In this document: piece by piece, positions 25,729 through 50,661 of the stretch
Position numbering within the stretch: position 1 is the first letter of the stretch
How the letters are laid out: every line of letters starts with the position of its first letter
From: Trichobilharzia szidati
Lineage: Eukaryota > Platyhelminthes > Trematoda > Strigeidida > Schistosomatidae
Length of the DNA stretch: 64,000 bases
Direction: 5' to 3'
Assembly: GCA_944472155.2 (NCBI GenBank)
Contig: OX235271.1
Coordinates: forward strand, 88,797,256 to 88,861,255
The notes under the pieces: model-generated
Told to the model about the DNA's origin: nothing
The model's input: the letters and a program-made list of their open reading frames with translations, nothing else
Databases searched by the model: none
Position numbers and translations under genes: made by a program

Positions 25729-26019
25729 TAGACTAGAAAAAGTAAAATAAGAATATTTTGCTCACGTTTCGCTGCTCATTTCTAATAACTTTATCAATAA
25801 CTTTAGAAAAACTTACAATATAGTACCAAAGTTTATTCACCTTAATTCGATCAGTGTCCGTTGGTAAAGATAGCGAATATGTATAAAAACATGTGCGTTA
25901 TACGTGACAAATGTGTGAGTTGTCAGATTAATATGAGTGCTACCAAGTTTAATTCTTATCGCACAAGTTTTGATAAAAAGTTTATTTTCAAGTATCCATT
26001 TTTGTAAGGATTTTGTTTG

Positions 26020-26225
26020 ATTGGTCGGAGGATTTCATCATAAGCTGACATCGGTTAGAGAACCATTGGAAAACCTGCAAGGAGTACGGAACAGCTGTTT
26101 CGTCAGCCTAGTTTGAGACTCTTCATCAGTACGCACCCACCAACAGGGTTCGAACCCAGGACCTTCTGGTTACAAGGCGAGCTAGCTCACAGACCATTAA
26201 GCCACTGGGACCCAATCCAATGGCC
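26020..26225 (-). mobile_element. tRNA-Thr-like SINE with hammerhead-like core, best-preserved head
   Basis: Minus strand: CAGTGGCTTAATGGTCTGTGAG (A box), CTTGTAA loop (Thr), GGGTTCGAACCC (perfect B box), then at 26134-26081 'gtactgatgaagagtctc', 'aaactaggctgacgaaacagctgttccgtactcc'. Tail 'gatgtcagcttatgatgaaatcc'. The core carries the extra AGA. Partner at 60285-60500. Confidence 0.8.
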
Positions 26226-26564
26226 AGCCCATGAATTCTAACTTCTGACAATTCATGACATAGCGCGACCACCAGCCAATGTCTTCTTCGATGAGTCACT
26301 GCCTCACCTTCAACCTGCTGCACCCTACTGGTCACGGCTTACCACCAGAACCCCAAGTCACTGCCTGAATAGGGCTATTCGCTAATGAGCATCAAATCAA
26401 TTTTCAAGTATTGGTTTTTGTAGGGATTTTGTTTGATCGGTTGGAGGACTTCATGTTATGTTGATGGATTCAAAGCATGCAAAGTTGGCACTTATTCCCC
26501 CAATCAAATTTGGGAGACTTTCAATCCATCTCACCGGGAGAGATCCTATTAATTGGGTCAGATT

Positions 26565-26940
26565 CCCAATTGGCAAATAACTTTGCGATTTTCAATTTAC
26601 ACAGACGCTTTAGGTGAAATTCCTCCACAGTTCCTTTGGAAACAGAGATTATTCAGAGCATACACAATATGTGAATTGCTTCATATCATAAGTCACAATC
26701 AGAAAACAAGAGTAATTGCATGATGTCATTTGCTGCTGATTGCACAATATGAGTATTTGGATACCACTCATATCAGCAAGTAGTGCCTGCTTTCTTGATT
26801 GTGATTTCTAATATCAAACAGATCACATATTGTGCCTCATCTGAATGATCTCGGTTTCCAAAAGAAACTGTGGTGGAATTTCAACTCCAGGATCTGTGTA
26901 GATTGCAAATCGCAAATAAATTTGCAAATTACGAAATTAA
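26565..26940. repeat. Fold-back (MITE-like) element with about 145-nt arms
   Basis: The left arm (26565-26712) and right arm (26795-26940) are imperfect inverted repeats. Matching blocks: 'caaataactttgcgatttt' with 'tttgcaaattta..tttgcgattt' on the other strand, 'ctacacagat', 'gaaattcc(t/a)ccacagtt', 'tttggaaac(a/c)gagat', 'cacaatatgtga' and 'aatcacaatca'. The loop is about 80 nt. No coding sequence. Partner in copy B at 60805-61190; a decayed relative lies at about 31215-31440. Confidence 0.75.
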
Positions 26941-27555
26941 TTCAACGTATTACTAGTTCGCCCAAATAGCTATCCGGAAATCCAGCGGTTTGAACTGATT
27001 CAGCTGTCTGAACTGAATGAGATGGACCATCCGCTGTTTGGACCATTCATATCTGACCAGCGAGGACTACTGGTTGATTTGAGTAGTATCTAACTACTCA
27101 TTCCTAGCTAGCAGGAGTATGTAGCATTCCTATTAATTTTTAAACAATTTCCATGCCAAAATGAAATCATGGCGTGCAAACCTATTACTGAAGAAATTTC
27201 TTTTTTTAAATCCCTGGAGGGCTGAGATATTCATTTGCTCTAAACTCAATTTCACGAGTAGTTTGCTTTATGAAAACTGCCTTAAGCATAAAAAATGTGT
27301 CCCGTCTGATTCATATCTCACAGATCTTAACTGGGAACACCGGAATAGTTTGATGGTGAGGTATGTCTGCAGGACTGAATGGTATAAGTTCGAATTTCTG
27401 AGGAGCTGCAAATATGTCAAACCCCATAACTGACCTAGCATGATCGTAGGTGTGTAGACCCCAGTCTTCCTCGCGAAATGATCTCATATGGACAAGAGTT
27501 CATTAGCTCTCTCAAGTAACTCCTATTCACTGTCTTCGAGCGGTAACGTTTGCTC

Positions 27556-27950
27556 TCATAAAAGTGAAAAGACGAATACGGATGTTTGATGGGAGTATAA
27601 GTCCACCAAGGGGAGCTGGAAAACCCTAATTCCTAACCAATGGTGCATATGGGCTCCAGAATCCGAAAAGATCGAAAGTCGTACCAATATGATTCGATCA
27701 CCATCAACGTAGCTCCTGACGCTGATCCAAAGACTTGTGGACCAGAACTCAAGCGAAAGGCTCGAGGAAGGATTTAAGATAACCACTTGCTTCGACCTCA
27801 GCGTTCGATCACTATATTATTCAGAATTCTTGTTAACATATACACACAACATATTTAGATGGAACAAAATAGAACAGCATTTAATCAAAATACCCATCAC
27901 GACAGATTTCAGGATTAACGTGAGGAAAGTAAAAATGCAGATCTAAATTT
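27556..27950. other. Conserved-looking non-coding block shared by A and B
   Basis: Overlapping frames on both strands (27786-27556 and 27737-27946) recur at 62022-61759 and 61973-62182. Identity is similar to the flanks and no domain is recognised, so this is duplicated repeat rather than a supported gene. Confidence 0.35.
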
Positions 27951-28759
27951 CATAAATGGAATTTACAAAGCCGTTATCAACTGAACAACTTAGAATGCAT
28001 TCTAGTCAATGTGCATGATGGAAACACCCCCCCCCCGAATACACATATGCTGTACGTTTACAAAAACGTCAACAGACCAAACGTTTTTACTCAAAATGCT
28101 AAGCCGAACCTTAAGTTTCACCGAGATCGCTATATCACACGTAAGCAAAACTTTTAAGGTACCTGGGATTGCATAGCCATAGTACACACACTTGGTTCGT
28201 TCTTGTGAAGCCAAAGTATACTTTAGTCTCCATTTGAATAGCTAGCCGGTATAGCTTATGAATTAGATCTTTTAAAAAAAACTTCATCCGATAGATCTCT
28301 AATTATACCATGACTAAGGTCAGGACACAGCCCCTGTACCATGAAGGCTGATTTCAGCATTCAGGTGATACATACAGATTCAGTGCTAATATGCTATGTG
28401 GTGACAAAAAGGTGTTGGAATAAACAAGCTGGGAAATGTTATCCTGAGACTAAAACAAATAAATACAACTTTTAAACGTCCTCAGATTCCTGAATATGGT
28501 TTCCCACCCTCGTTTAATGCATAACAAGTACACCGTATATTATGCAACAATCAATGAATGATCAAGAAGCTTGGAGCCACAAAACCATGGAAACTTTCTT
28601 CAGTTAGTATGTGTAGGAAATGAAAATCAGTCGGAGCCACATATTACCCAGATAGAGAGAGAAAGCACCACGTAAGAAAATGTATTATAAATTACACAAG
28701 AATTCATACATTAATAAAGTTAATGGGTTAGATTCGGATTCCTGAGAACTAATCGTGAA

Positions 28760-42183
<13,424 letters not shown>

Positions 42184-45100
42184 TGTTAACTAGAACACCG
42201 GGTACTCGTGAGGTAGCGACCTAGGAAAAGATGCGCGGGTATCTTGAGAGATATTGTACACTGTAAAAGCAGACATTATAAAAATTCACCTCACAATTTA
42301 ACTGATTCTAGCTGAAGTGGGAGCATGGTGTTATTACAAACACAAATGCCAACTAATTTTCAAACAATAACCATATCTAGATAGAATTTAAAGGAAGATA
42401 AATGTTTACATTTCATATGTATGCGTATCTTTATTACGAACAGTAATTTCTGTATTGTAATGACAGGCACTTAAACAAAATATCACATGCAACAGCACAT
42501 CATCTGCAAATTCAACAATCCAGAGCTATATCAACATGAAATATAGGGTTCCAAGTATTTTTTTTCGCTAAAGACATCCGTTGTGTATACCTACCAATCA
42601 TGCATTATAATGCCATGCCTGGTTTCCTTCCTGTGATCCTGAACTAAGTAAATATTCTGATTTCCGCACGTGCTCTTTGTTCGGCACGACTAGGTGGTTC
42701 TGTCCTAGCGTCCAACCTGTACATTTTATTATACAGTCATGATGTGGGAAGTTCTCTCCTAAGAAACCATAAGGCAATAATTTTCAGCACAATATTGATA
42801 ATATTATTAATACAACCTAGTGGACTTTGAGCTTTACGAATCCATATGACTAATGAAGACTACTCTATTGGCTAATCGCAAAGTCAAACAATAAAAACAC
42901 AACCATTCACACGCGGAAGCAAAACAGACCGTTGATAGGACAGCCTGCATTGTCTCAATAGTGTCTTCTTTCTTGTTTCTTTGCGAGGGCGGTATTCTTT
43001 TCAGGATAGTTTTCGTTATCTCGTTGGATTCGCACAGCTTTCAGCCTTTTAGATAGTACCACTCGAATGTGGTACCACTAGAATTTGGATATATGTCTTT
43101 GACACTTGGAGGAATTGATGAAGGAGAGACCTAAAATATGGAATCGCTTGTCATGTACACATATCATCCCTTGCTAACTCATCTCCCTTCAATGACCATT
43201 TTAAACCAGCATCTCAGAATTAATTTCGTAAACCAGAGGCAAACTTCACATTCGATTCTTGATGCCACAGATACTAAGACCTTAAAATCTATCTTTGGAG
43301 AAGAGGCGATGACTCGGACGTCAGACTCCCACTTCAAATAAGTTATACACATTCTACAATGTATTTCTCCTTTATGGATCCACCCAAATAATACACCGTC
43401 AGCAGTTCAGCGACCATATATAGTTTCTCATCCTTCGGTGCCATTGTGTGAAACTCATAATGAACGAAAACGAACTTATACAAATAAATTACGATTATAT
43501 TTCAATTGTTTTTTCGATTAGAAAGCAATTACAACAGTTGGTGTGACCATGGGAATTAATTTTGCTCGATATTTTACCAAGACTAAAAAATTATCATTGC
43601 GTGTAGACTACTGGAACATGATTATAATTTACGTGATCTGTTCCACAATGCCCAAACCTTTTATTCACAATAATTGTGCTAAATACATTTAACTACCAAC
43701 CTGAACGATTCATGGTGAAGCTCAAAGTAATGATCTCAACGCACAATTTACAGTTTCCCGTCATAAGAACACTCTTTCTGAATAGATTAAAACTACACCC
43801 ACAAATGACGTTGGGGGATATTGGAGACGACTGTTAGTGACTCAGCGACCTTCACAAAGATTCCACATCGGTGCTGTCTGACAGTCAGGATGCAGCGAAA
43901 GCACAAGAAACGCCGTTGACGTCACACCCACTACATTATTCTCAGAGGAAGCCACCCTGAGCGTGCTTAAATGACAGCGCCCACCACAACGTGAGGTTGC
44001 ACTTTTCAAAAATAATAAATGGCGACGACACCGCATCGTCTGAAAGAAATGTCAGCACTGTAAGCAGATTAACCGATCGCGTCTATATCTCACACGCAAA
44101 GCTTTGAGTGTTTGATGGGAAGCGGACGGTTGGTTATTGGTTGCAGGGTTTATCGTGTGAACAGGATAACCTGAATGGATGACTATGAAACTCACCGTAC
44201 GACTTTTTCATTTCATTCCATAACCCTTGGCTTATCTCCGACCAATCAGTATAATTTATTTTCCTCTGACCTAGAAGAATTTTTATGTGGTTAGTAGTGT
44301 ATGAATATGATTTGTCTCTCCTCAATAAATGTCTGTATCCTTACAGTCACATACCTTCCTTGTTTTCTGGTATTTGCTTGGCCAATTGAAGCGGAAGGTA
44401 CTAAGAACGAATAAGCACATCCAGTATTTCAGGTGAGCTGTTGACTGCGTTCAGTATCATTGTATGTGCAAAAATGTATCCAGGCGGTCTAACAAATGGT
44501 GACGGGTTCATACGAGTAACACATCTGCTTATCATGCCAGTACTCCTACAAAGAGTAAATGGATTGGTGCAACAATCAGCTGTGACCTGCACACCTTCAG
44601 ACGGACGCGGCATCTGATATAAAAATATTATCCCAAATCCCTAGTAAAAATCAGAATGCCCAATGTTGAGGAATAAATGAAGTAGCAGTCAGGGCATGTA
44701 GAAGAAAATTTCACCTAAATGGATTTACTTTTGTGAGGTGGAGTTGCTGGCCTTGTCACTTCTCTTTTCCAGACTGTCGACGTTTCGAAATGATCTGGTT
44801 AGCGATCAATCCCGAACCTGCCACGTGTCTGGCGGGCATTTTACTACTAAACTACCGCCCCTAAGGAAAGCAGAAGATGCTCCGAAACAATTATCTCTGA
44901 TACTGTTTAACTTGCTGATGTCAAACCAAAGTTCTAGCTAACCACTTTCGCACAAATGTTCTTAGTTCAAACAAAGTAAATTGACTCTGATTTAACGAAC
45001 TGGTTTGTGTCGAGCAGTGGTAAGGGCATAAGACTCTACCTAACTTGCCGAATGTTGCGTCAAACCTCTAATTATACTACTATGACGAACGTGCTAAAGC

Positions 45101-45560
45101 TACTCCCTTTTCTACCATAACTGCCGTCATCCTCGGACTTCCAGTCACTTCACTAATGAACTCTTCATTATGGTTTGAGACCAATTAAAAGTAATGAACG
45201 ACTTTAAAACCTGCTATTTTTCATTTGGTGAGATTATGAAACCTTTCCGTTGCATGTATGCAGCTGCATATACCCTAATTCATGAATTTCACGTTAAGTC
45301 AATAGGACTGCAAGACATAATTTTCCTAGTGCAAGAAACCAATCCTGTTAGGTTGAAGGTAATTGTCTAAACAATATTTCAAAGGAACACCAACACCAAC
45401 GATGTGTGGAATCAGTAGAGTATTTGTGTGAGCGCAGGAATGACAGTGGTAATTTTAATACCACCCTTTACGACAGAGACGTGTAACGGGTGGATTGTTT
45501 GTCAAATGATTGTGTGACACCTCTCCAAGCTCACAAGTTCACTTTATTTTTAGCCGTTTT
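42184..45560. other. QARS upstream intergenic region
   Basis: The most repeat-poor stretch in the window. Acceptor-like sites lie just upstream of the ATG (ttttcctag and ggtgttctag, 42190-42226; 'ttttacag' near 42260). A GC-richer part runs 43840-44640. A tRNA-like 'gagcagtggtaagggcataagactc' at about 45015 is not enough to call a SINE. No exon matching the N-terminal domain of animal QARS was seen on the minus strand. Confidence 0.4.
44401..44613 (-). CDS. Unassigned 70-codon ORF, weak candidate exon
   Basis: Begins with an ATG directly after a T-rich tract and 'tatcag', and ends with TAG. The product is Cys/Pro-containing, with NPSPFVRPPGYIF in the middle, and is not recognised. A donor-like 'aaggtatgt' lies downstream at about 44355. 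It sits in the GC-richer part of the intergenic region. Could be a chance frame in an old element. Confidence 0.2.
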   Translation of the reverse strand: MPRPSEGVQVTADCCTNPFTLCRSTGMISRCVTRMNPSPFVRPPGYIFAHTMILNAVNSSPEILDVLIRS

Positions 45561-45564
45561 TAAG

Positions 45565-45640
45565 CCCGGAAATGGAAGGAAGGCTGGACGTGGCGCCAGC
45601 AACCGTACCCCGGAAGATCAACTCAGTCGCTACGGAAACT
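45565..45640 (+). mobile_element. Tail fragment of a Gly-like SINE
   Basis: 'aaggaaggctggacgtggcgccagcaaccgtaccccgg' resembles the body of the Gly-like SINE ('gaaggctggatgtgaggctagcaac' at 22360-22385). Head missing. Confidence 0.4.
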
Positions 45641-46869
45641 TCGGCGAGCGATAAAAAAATTAAAAATATAAAAAACAAAACTATTCTTCTCTGGAATCAG
45701 AAAGAGGAAATGACGAAGCGTGGCTGAAAGCCTTAGGGAGGCAATTCAAGCTATGTATCTTCTCCCGATGAAAGCGAGAATCAGAATGGGGACGTAGAAT
45801 TTCCGTACAATATACGATACTGGGAAGGCTGCTCAGGTAGCCAAAGATATGCGATGTTATGGCCTAGAAGTGCTGGGTGTCTGTGAGAGCAGGTGGAATG
45901 GATGTGGATCATCCAAATTGTCAACTGGAGAGTTAGTAATCTACTCTGGTCTAGTTACCCAGACGACAACCACGAACACACTGAGATAGTGAGTGGGTAT
46001 AATTATGTCACCATTGACAGCCAAAGCCCTAATGCTGTGGGAACTAATCTCCTCCTGCAGGATAATGACAGCAAGATACAACTCAAAGGGAAGGAAGTTT
46101 ACAATTATCCACTGCTACGCACAGTAATACAAACAACGCGGAACAAGAGAAGAGGGACGATATTTACAGACAACTGCAAACATTCCAAGTGGTGACATCA
46201 AAATCCTTACTAGCGCTCTGAATGCCAGTCGAACTGGAGGAAGAGAACTCATCATAGGTCGAGAGGCTCTCGCTCGGAGAAATGAATGAGAACGAGGAAT
46301 TATTCTCAGACTTATGTGCTTTCAATAATCTGGTGATCGAAGGCAGCGTGTACAAGCACAAGAATATTCACAAAGCAAGATAGATTTCGTCCAATGAACA
46401 CCACAAACCAGACAGATTTCATCTTAATATCAAGGAAGTTGAGACGCACCCTGCTGGACACAAAGTAGAGAAGGGGAGCAGATGTGGGCTCAGACCATCA
46501 TCTAGTTCAAGGAACCTTCATGAAAACAAATGGAGACAGACGACTGTAATTCAAGTTCAACATTCAGAAACTGAAGGAAAAAACTACAAGGGACATCACT
46601 GAAACCATCAGAGCAAAGTTGGAGACACTATCAATGAGGAAACCTGCATGGTAGAACATTGGAACTCTCTGAAGGCTATATCCAAGGAAACGTGTTGAAC
46701 TGTTCTAGAAAGAAAGAAGAGACAAGACAAGGAATGGCTCTTAACAGGCACCTACCTGGTCGCTAATGGAAGGAGGGAGGATGGTGAAACAGAAGAACCA
46801 ATGAAAAGATGGACCACAGGGGGAGAAGTTGAGTGTAATCTACAATATACTGAATAAAGAAATGAAGAG
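45640..46869 (+). mobile_element. RTE-like element, endonuclease part, running into the gap
   Basis: Translates in pieces to TGKAAQVAKDMRCYGLEVLG, CESRWNGCG, STGELVIYSG, then EMNENEELFSDLCAFNNLVI and YKHKNIHKAR: the RTE endonuclease (GTWNVRT...ESRW...GE...YSG, then NENGELF..FC..N.LVIGGT). Several frameshifts and stops. The RT portion would fall in the N gap. Confidence 0.8.
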
Positions 46870-47368
46870 NNNNNNNNNNNNNNNNNNNNNNNNNNNNNNN
46901 NNNNNNNNNNNNNNNNNNNNNNNNNNNNNNNNNNNNNNNNNNNNNNNNNNNNNNNNNNNNNNNNNNNNNNNNNNNNNNNNNNNNNNNNNNNNNNNNNNNN
47001 NNNNNNNNNNNNNNNNNNNNNNNNNNNNNNNNNNNNNNNNNNNNNNNNNNNNNNNNNNNNNNNNNNNNNNNNNNNNNNNNNNNNNNNNNNNNNNNNNNNN
47101 NNNNNNNNNNNNNNNNNNNNNNNNNNNNNNNNNNNNNNNNNNNNNNNNNNNNNNNNNNNNNNNNNNNNNNNNNNNNNNNNNNNNNNNNNNNNNNNNNNNN
47201 NNNNNNNNNNNNNNNNNNNNNNNNNNNNNNNNNNNNNNNNNNNNNNNNNNNNNNNNNNNNNNNNNNNNNNNNNNNNNNNNNNNNNNNNNNNNNNNNNNNN
47301 NNNNNNNNNNNNNNNNNNNNNNNNNNNNNNNNNNNNNNNNNNNNNNNNNNNNNNNNNNNNNNNNNNNN
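46870..47368. other. Assembly gap (N run)
   Basis: 499 undetermined bases. It separates the RTE endonuclease fragment from the first matched base of duplication copy B (about 47377). Confidence 1.
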
Positions 47369-47611
47369 TGTCTCAAAGTAATTATTTATTGACGACCTGA
47401 TATACAGATATAGGCAAAATATGCCTACCATATATTATTGTGCTACTTCTGTCCTCCGTATTGCACTTCTTTGTCTTCCTTTCATGCATTCCATGTTGTA
47501 TTCCAAGATGATACAAAAATATTTAAATCTGTATCTGCATACTACTCATTAAGCTAGTCAGTAATATTTTGTGTCAGACTACAAGAACAAATAAACCTGC
47601 TTCTTGGTGAT

Positions 47612-48085
47612 ATTAGATGGTTGGAGACAATCGACAGGAAGCCTTGGACCTATGCTTCATGCTAGTTGGCACTCATTAGTAAGGCGTATCTTCAACCTTG
47701 AAGGAACTCATGTCCCACCTCTGCGAGATTCGAACCCGCGTCACCCAGTGTTGCAGTCAGAGACGTTACCATTGAGCTATTCAAACTCGCGACTGACCTC
47801 CTGTTGGAGAGGAGCAGCACTGGGTGACTCGGGTTCGATTTTCAGAAGGGACATGAGTTCCTTCAAGACTGCAGATACGCCTTGTTGACGAGTTCCAACA
47901 GGAGCGAAACCTGGGTTAGGCAAGGTTTCCTACTGATTGCCTTCAACCATCTAATATCATCAAATCAATCTGTACTGTGCTGGTGAGCTACCTAGAATGG
48001 TGGCCACATTACAAACCTGACTAACAGAATTCAGTCTGCACCAAAGAAAGGACTAGATACATCACACTAGTTACTAGTGTCCAAT
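47612..48085. mobile_element. Inverted pair of 'gatattagat' tRNA-like repeats
   Basis: The first unit (47612-47815) has the orientation of 20375-20580; the second (47816-48085) is its reverse complement plus tail ('gtggccacattacaaacctgac', 'gcagactgaatt' complement). The symmetry centre is near 47816, so 'gatattagatggttg' at 47612 recurs inverted near 47950. Copy A has neither unit at the matching site (about 7366). Confidence 0.75.
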
Positions 48086-48811
48086 CAAAACCTGTTTCTT
48101 CCATTTGGTGGAAATCTTCCAAGTGATTGGATCTTCTATATATAACGGCGAACTGCTATAAATTCGGGCCCCTAAAAACTGTCCTTATTATAATGTATAT
48201 TGCTGTTTGTCTTTACACTACCTAAATCAATAAAAGAATGACTTCTAATGGTATTGTTTACCTCCACGAGTGTTTAAAATGTTTACAGCCTCTTGATTCA
48301 CATATTTCTAATTAATATGAGAAAAAGCATAAATGTGGGTGGCAGCGTATCCCCAATACACTTGACAACTGTTCCTGAGGTTTTTAATACAAACTGCCAC
48401 TCCCTAGGAAATAAAACTAATCACTTGCTGCCTTTATATGGCAGCCTGCTTGAATCTCTGGGCTACCGAAATTTCCATCCGACACAATGCATCTGATTTT
48501 CTCTAGTTCTTGTTGTTATAATCATTCAGTTATATCCGTGGGTCTCCATATATAATCAGGCACATTTTAATTGGTCTGTAGCCCATAGTTGAGCATTTCT
48601 GTGGGACCAAAGAAAAAATACCGCAGTGGATTATTTTATTCTTTAGATCTTACAAAACTGAGTCACATGATATACTGAAGATGGCTTTTTTATTTGAAAT
48701 TCCTGGATGAAGAGTAAATACTATGGAATAAACTACGCTGAAAATTCTGCGTATGGTATAAAGTTATTGTGCATAATAAAGCTATCTTTCGATAGAGAAA
48801 GAAAGACCAGA

Positions 48812-48864
48812 TTTGCAGTATAAAATGATATCATTCTATTTCACAGGTTCTCATCAGCTGCAAA
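48812..48864 (-). ncRNA. Hammerhead ribozyme motif in the Penelope-like 3' tail
   Basis: Minus strand: TTTGCAG then CTGATGA then GAACCTGT then GAAA then a 10-bp self-pairing arm (ATAGAATGAT/ATCATTTTAT), cleavage base A, then CTGCAAA. Stem I (TTTGCAG/CTGCAAA) is a perfect 7 bp and stem III pairs fully with one G-T. The core residues CTGATGA and GAA are intact. Stem II (GAACCTGT) is weak. Hammerheads in Penelope-like elements are established; activity of this one is inferred. Confidence 0.8.
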
Positions 48865-49182
48865 CTACCTGAAATTACAATGGTTATAAATAATAACATT
48901 TCATACTTCATTGTTTGAAAGGTAATAGAGAAAACATTATAAGATGAACGCATCCGGAATATAAGGATTAAAATTTATAGTTTAAGTTACCATCAATTTA
49001 TATACTATCAAACTATGAAAAAAGGAAAAAGGGGGGTTGAGAGAAGACAGAAAACAGAAAAATCTAATAAACAGTGTCAACATGGCAACTCAACAAGGTC
49101 AAAGTTCATCAATTTGAAAACTTGCTTAGTGAGTTGAGCCCACTAGTGTGTATGAGTAATCAGTGTAATGAAAGTGATATGG

Positions 49183-50661
49183 TTACCAAGGGAGTGAGAG
49201 ATTGACTACACTCTCTTTCTGTGTGCATAAGTTTGGTCTGAGACGTTTGATTGCAATTGCTTCAGCAAATCGTAGTAGATTCGCTGTCCTTTGTATGTTT
49301 AATATTTTGAAGGATTTGGAAATCTCGACAAAATGGCCCGTATCCACAAGGTGTCTGGTAATTGCACTTTGTAAATATCTGCTTCCTTTTAAGCATAAGT
49401 TTCTCGGAATATGCTCTGAAAACCGGATAGAAGCCCTTCTTTCTGTCCTTCCAATGTACTTGCTGCCGCAGGTGCACGTAAATTTATAAATGCAGTTGGA
49501 GGTAACATCAGCAGGGTACTTATCCAGTTTCGATTGGCTTATAGAGCATGTAGTACTGTATAGTGTCACCAGATTGGCTGCAGGGAAGCATCTCTTTATT
49601 GTTCCTTTCATCCTCTTTTCAATCTTTTGCGATACTGTTTCTCCTTTGTATGGGAGGCAAATGAACACTTTCTTCTTTTCAACTGTTGGATACTTCTCTT
49701 TCTCATCTCTTTCTTTGCTGTACTTTAGGATAAATCCTTTTGGATACCCGTTTTCCTTAAGGCATTTTTCAACAAAGCTTAATTCTTCTTCTACCTTGTT
49801 GGGCGAACATAACTTCCTGGCCCTGTCGTACAGTGTCCTTACTAATCCCCGCTTATAGCTCATAGGGCAGAAGCTGTTGTAGTGAAGGTATTGTCCGGTC
49901 CAAGTTTCTTTTCTGTAGATGGACTTTTCGACCGTTCCATCGTTTCTTCTTTTTACATTTAGGTCCAGGAAATTGAACTCATCGTTGTGTTCGTATTCCA
50001 TGGTGAATTTAATGTTTGGGTGGATCTCATTTAGGCGGTCAAATAATACGGATGCCTGACTCATGTCGTTACAAACAACAAAAGTATCATCGACGTATCG
50101 ACGGTAGTATGTTGTTTCATTGATAGCGTCACTCAGTCGCGTCTGTTCGAGATAGCCCATGAAGATGTCTGCTAGAATGGGTCCTAGAGGTGAACCCATG
50201 GCGACCCCATCAATTTGTCGGTAGAATTGGTTATTGAATCTAAATTGGATGTCTTTTGTGCAAAGAATTAGTAGTCGTTTCATCTCTGACTCCGGTAATG
50301 GCAATAGATCTGTTTGTTTACAAATGATATCTATTGTTTCCATCACTGGTACATTTGTAAATAAGGCAGTCACGTCGTATGACACCATTAGTTTATTGGA
50401 ATTGTCAACGTGATCGACTTCTTTAGAAAATTGGAAGGTGTCATCCAAGCTATGATTTGAAAATTTCTGTCGAATTGGCTTCAATGAATCAGCTAGCCAT
50501 CGAGCTAGTTTGTGGCATGGTGAGTTTATCATTGATAGTATGGGTCTTAAGGGCACATTGGCCTTATGGATTTTCGGTAGACTATAAATAAATGGGAGTC
50601 GTCCACCCTTTGACTTCAGTTCATTGTAAGTTTTGTTGTCAATCAGTTTCCTGATGAGGAG
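49183..50661 (-). CDS. Penelope-like reverse transcriptase with GIY-YIG endonuclease (5'-truncated, open)
   Basis: Open frame from the truncation point (50661) to the stop at 49183; a 457-codon stretch begins at a GTG (50556) that is not a real start. Counting from that GTG: RT motif A SYDVTALFTNVP (59-70, catalytic Asp61), motif B MGSPLGPILAD (120-130), motif C YVDD (154-157), FLDLNV (196-201). The C-terminal GIY-YIG domain reads CIYKFTC (355-361) and KYIGRT (366-371), with Arg378 and His382 (RFSEH), and Glu433 in LLRFAEA. Penelope-like elements use this nuclease for target-primed insertion. The missing N-terminus removes the start of RT, so this copy is probably not autonomous. Confidence 0.9.
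   Translation of the reverse strand, partial: LLIRKLIDNKTYNELKSKGGRLPFIYSLPKIHKANVPLRPILSMINSPCHKLARWLADSLKPIRQKFSNHSLDDTFQFSKEVDHVDNSNKLMVSYDVTALFTNVPVMETIDIICKQTDLLPLPESEMKRLLILCTKDIQFRFNNQFYRQIDGVAMGSPLGPILADIFMGYLEQTRLSDAINETTYYRRYVDDTFVVCNDMSQASVLFDRLNEIHPNIKFTMEYEHNDEFNFLDLNVKRRNDGTVEKSIYRKETWTGQYLHYNSFCPMSYKRGLVRTLYDRARKLCSPNKVEEELSFVEKCLKENGYPKGFILKYSKERDEKEKYPTVEKKKVFICLPYKGETVSQKIEKRMKGTIKRCFPAANLVTLYSTTCSISQSKLDKYPADVTSNCIYKFTCTCGSKYIGRTERRASIRFSEHIPRNLCLKGSRYLQSAITRHLVDTGHFVEISKSFKILNIQRTANLLRFAEAIAIKRLRPNLCTQKESVVNLSLPW

Larger units (their letters stand above)
48786..50661 (-). mobile_element. Penelope-like element, 5'-truncated, young
   Basis: Inserted in copy B within 'aaagctat...ttattattattgttattg'; the empty site is at about 8054 in copy A (aaagctattgttattattc). 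Carries one long open frame (RT plus GIY-YIG) and a 3' tail of about 400 nt with a hammerhead motif at 48812-48864. The 5' end stops inside the RT domain (LLIRKLID), so it is truncated at its 5' side. Absence of internal stops and absence from copy A suggest recent insertion. Confidence 0.9.

Noticed and set aside
26020..26225. Possible functional tRNA-Thr gene
   Set aside because: Box A and B are good but the acceptor stem does not close, and the sequence continues into a SINE body present in many copies.
46763..47431. Long ORFs across 46763-47431
   Set aside because: They consist almost entirely of the N gap.
49490..49858. Plus-strand ORF of 122 codons
   Set aside because: Antisense to the open Penelope-like gene, whose motifs are unambiguous.
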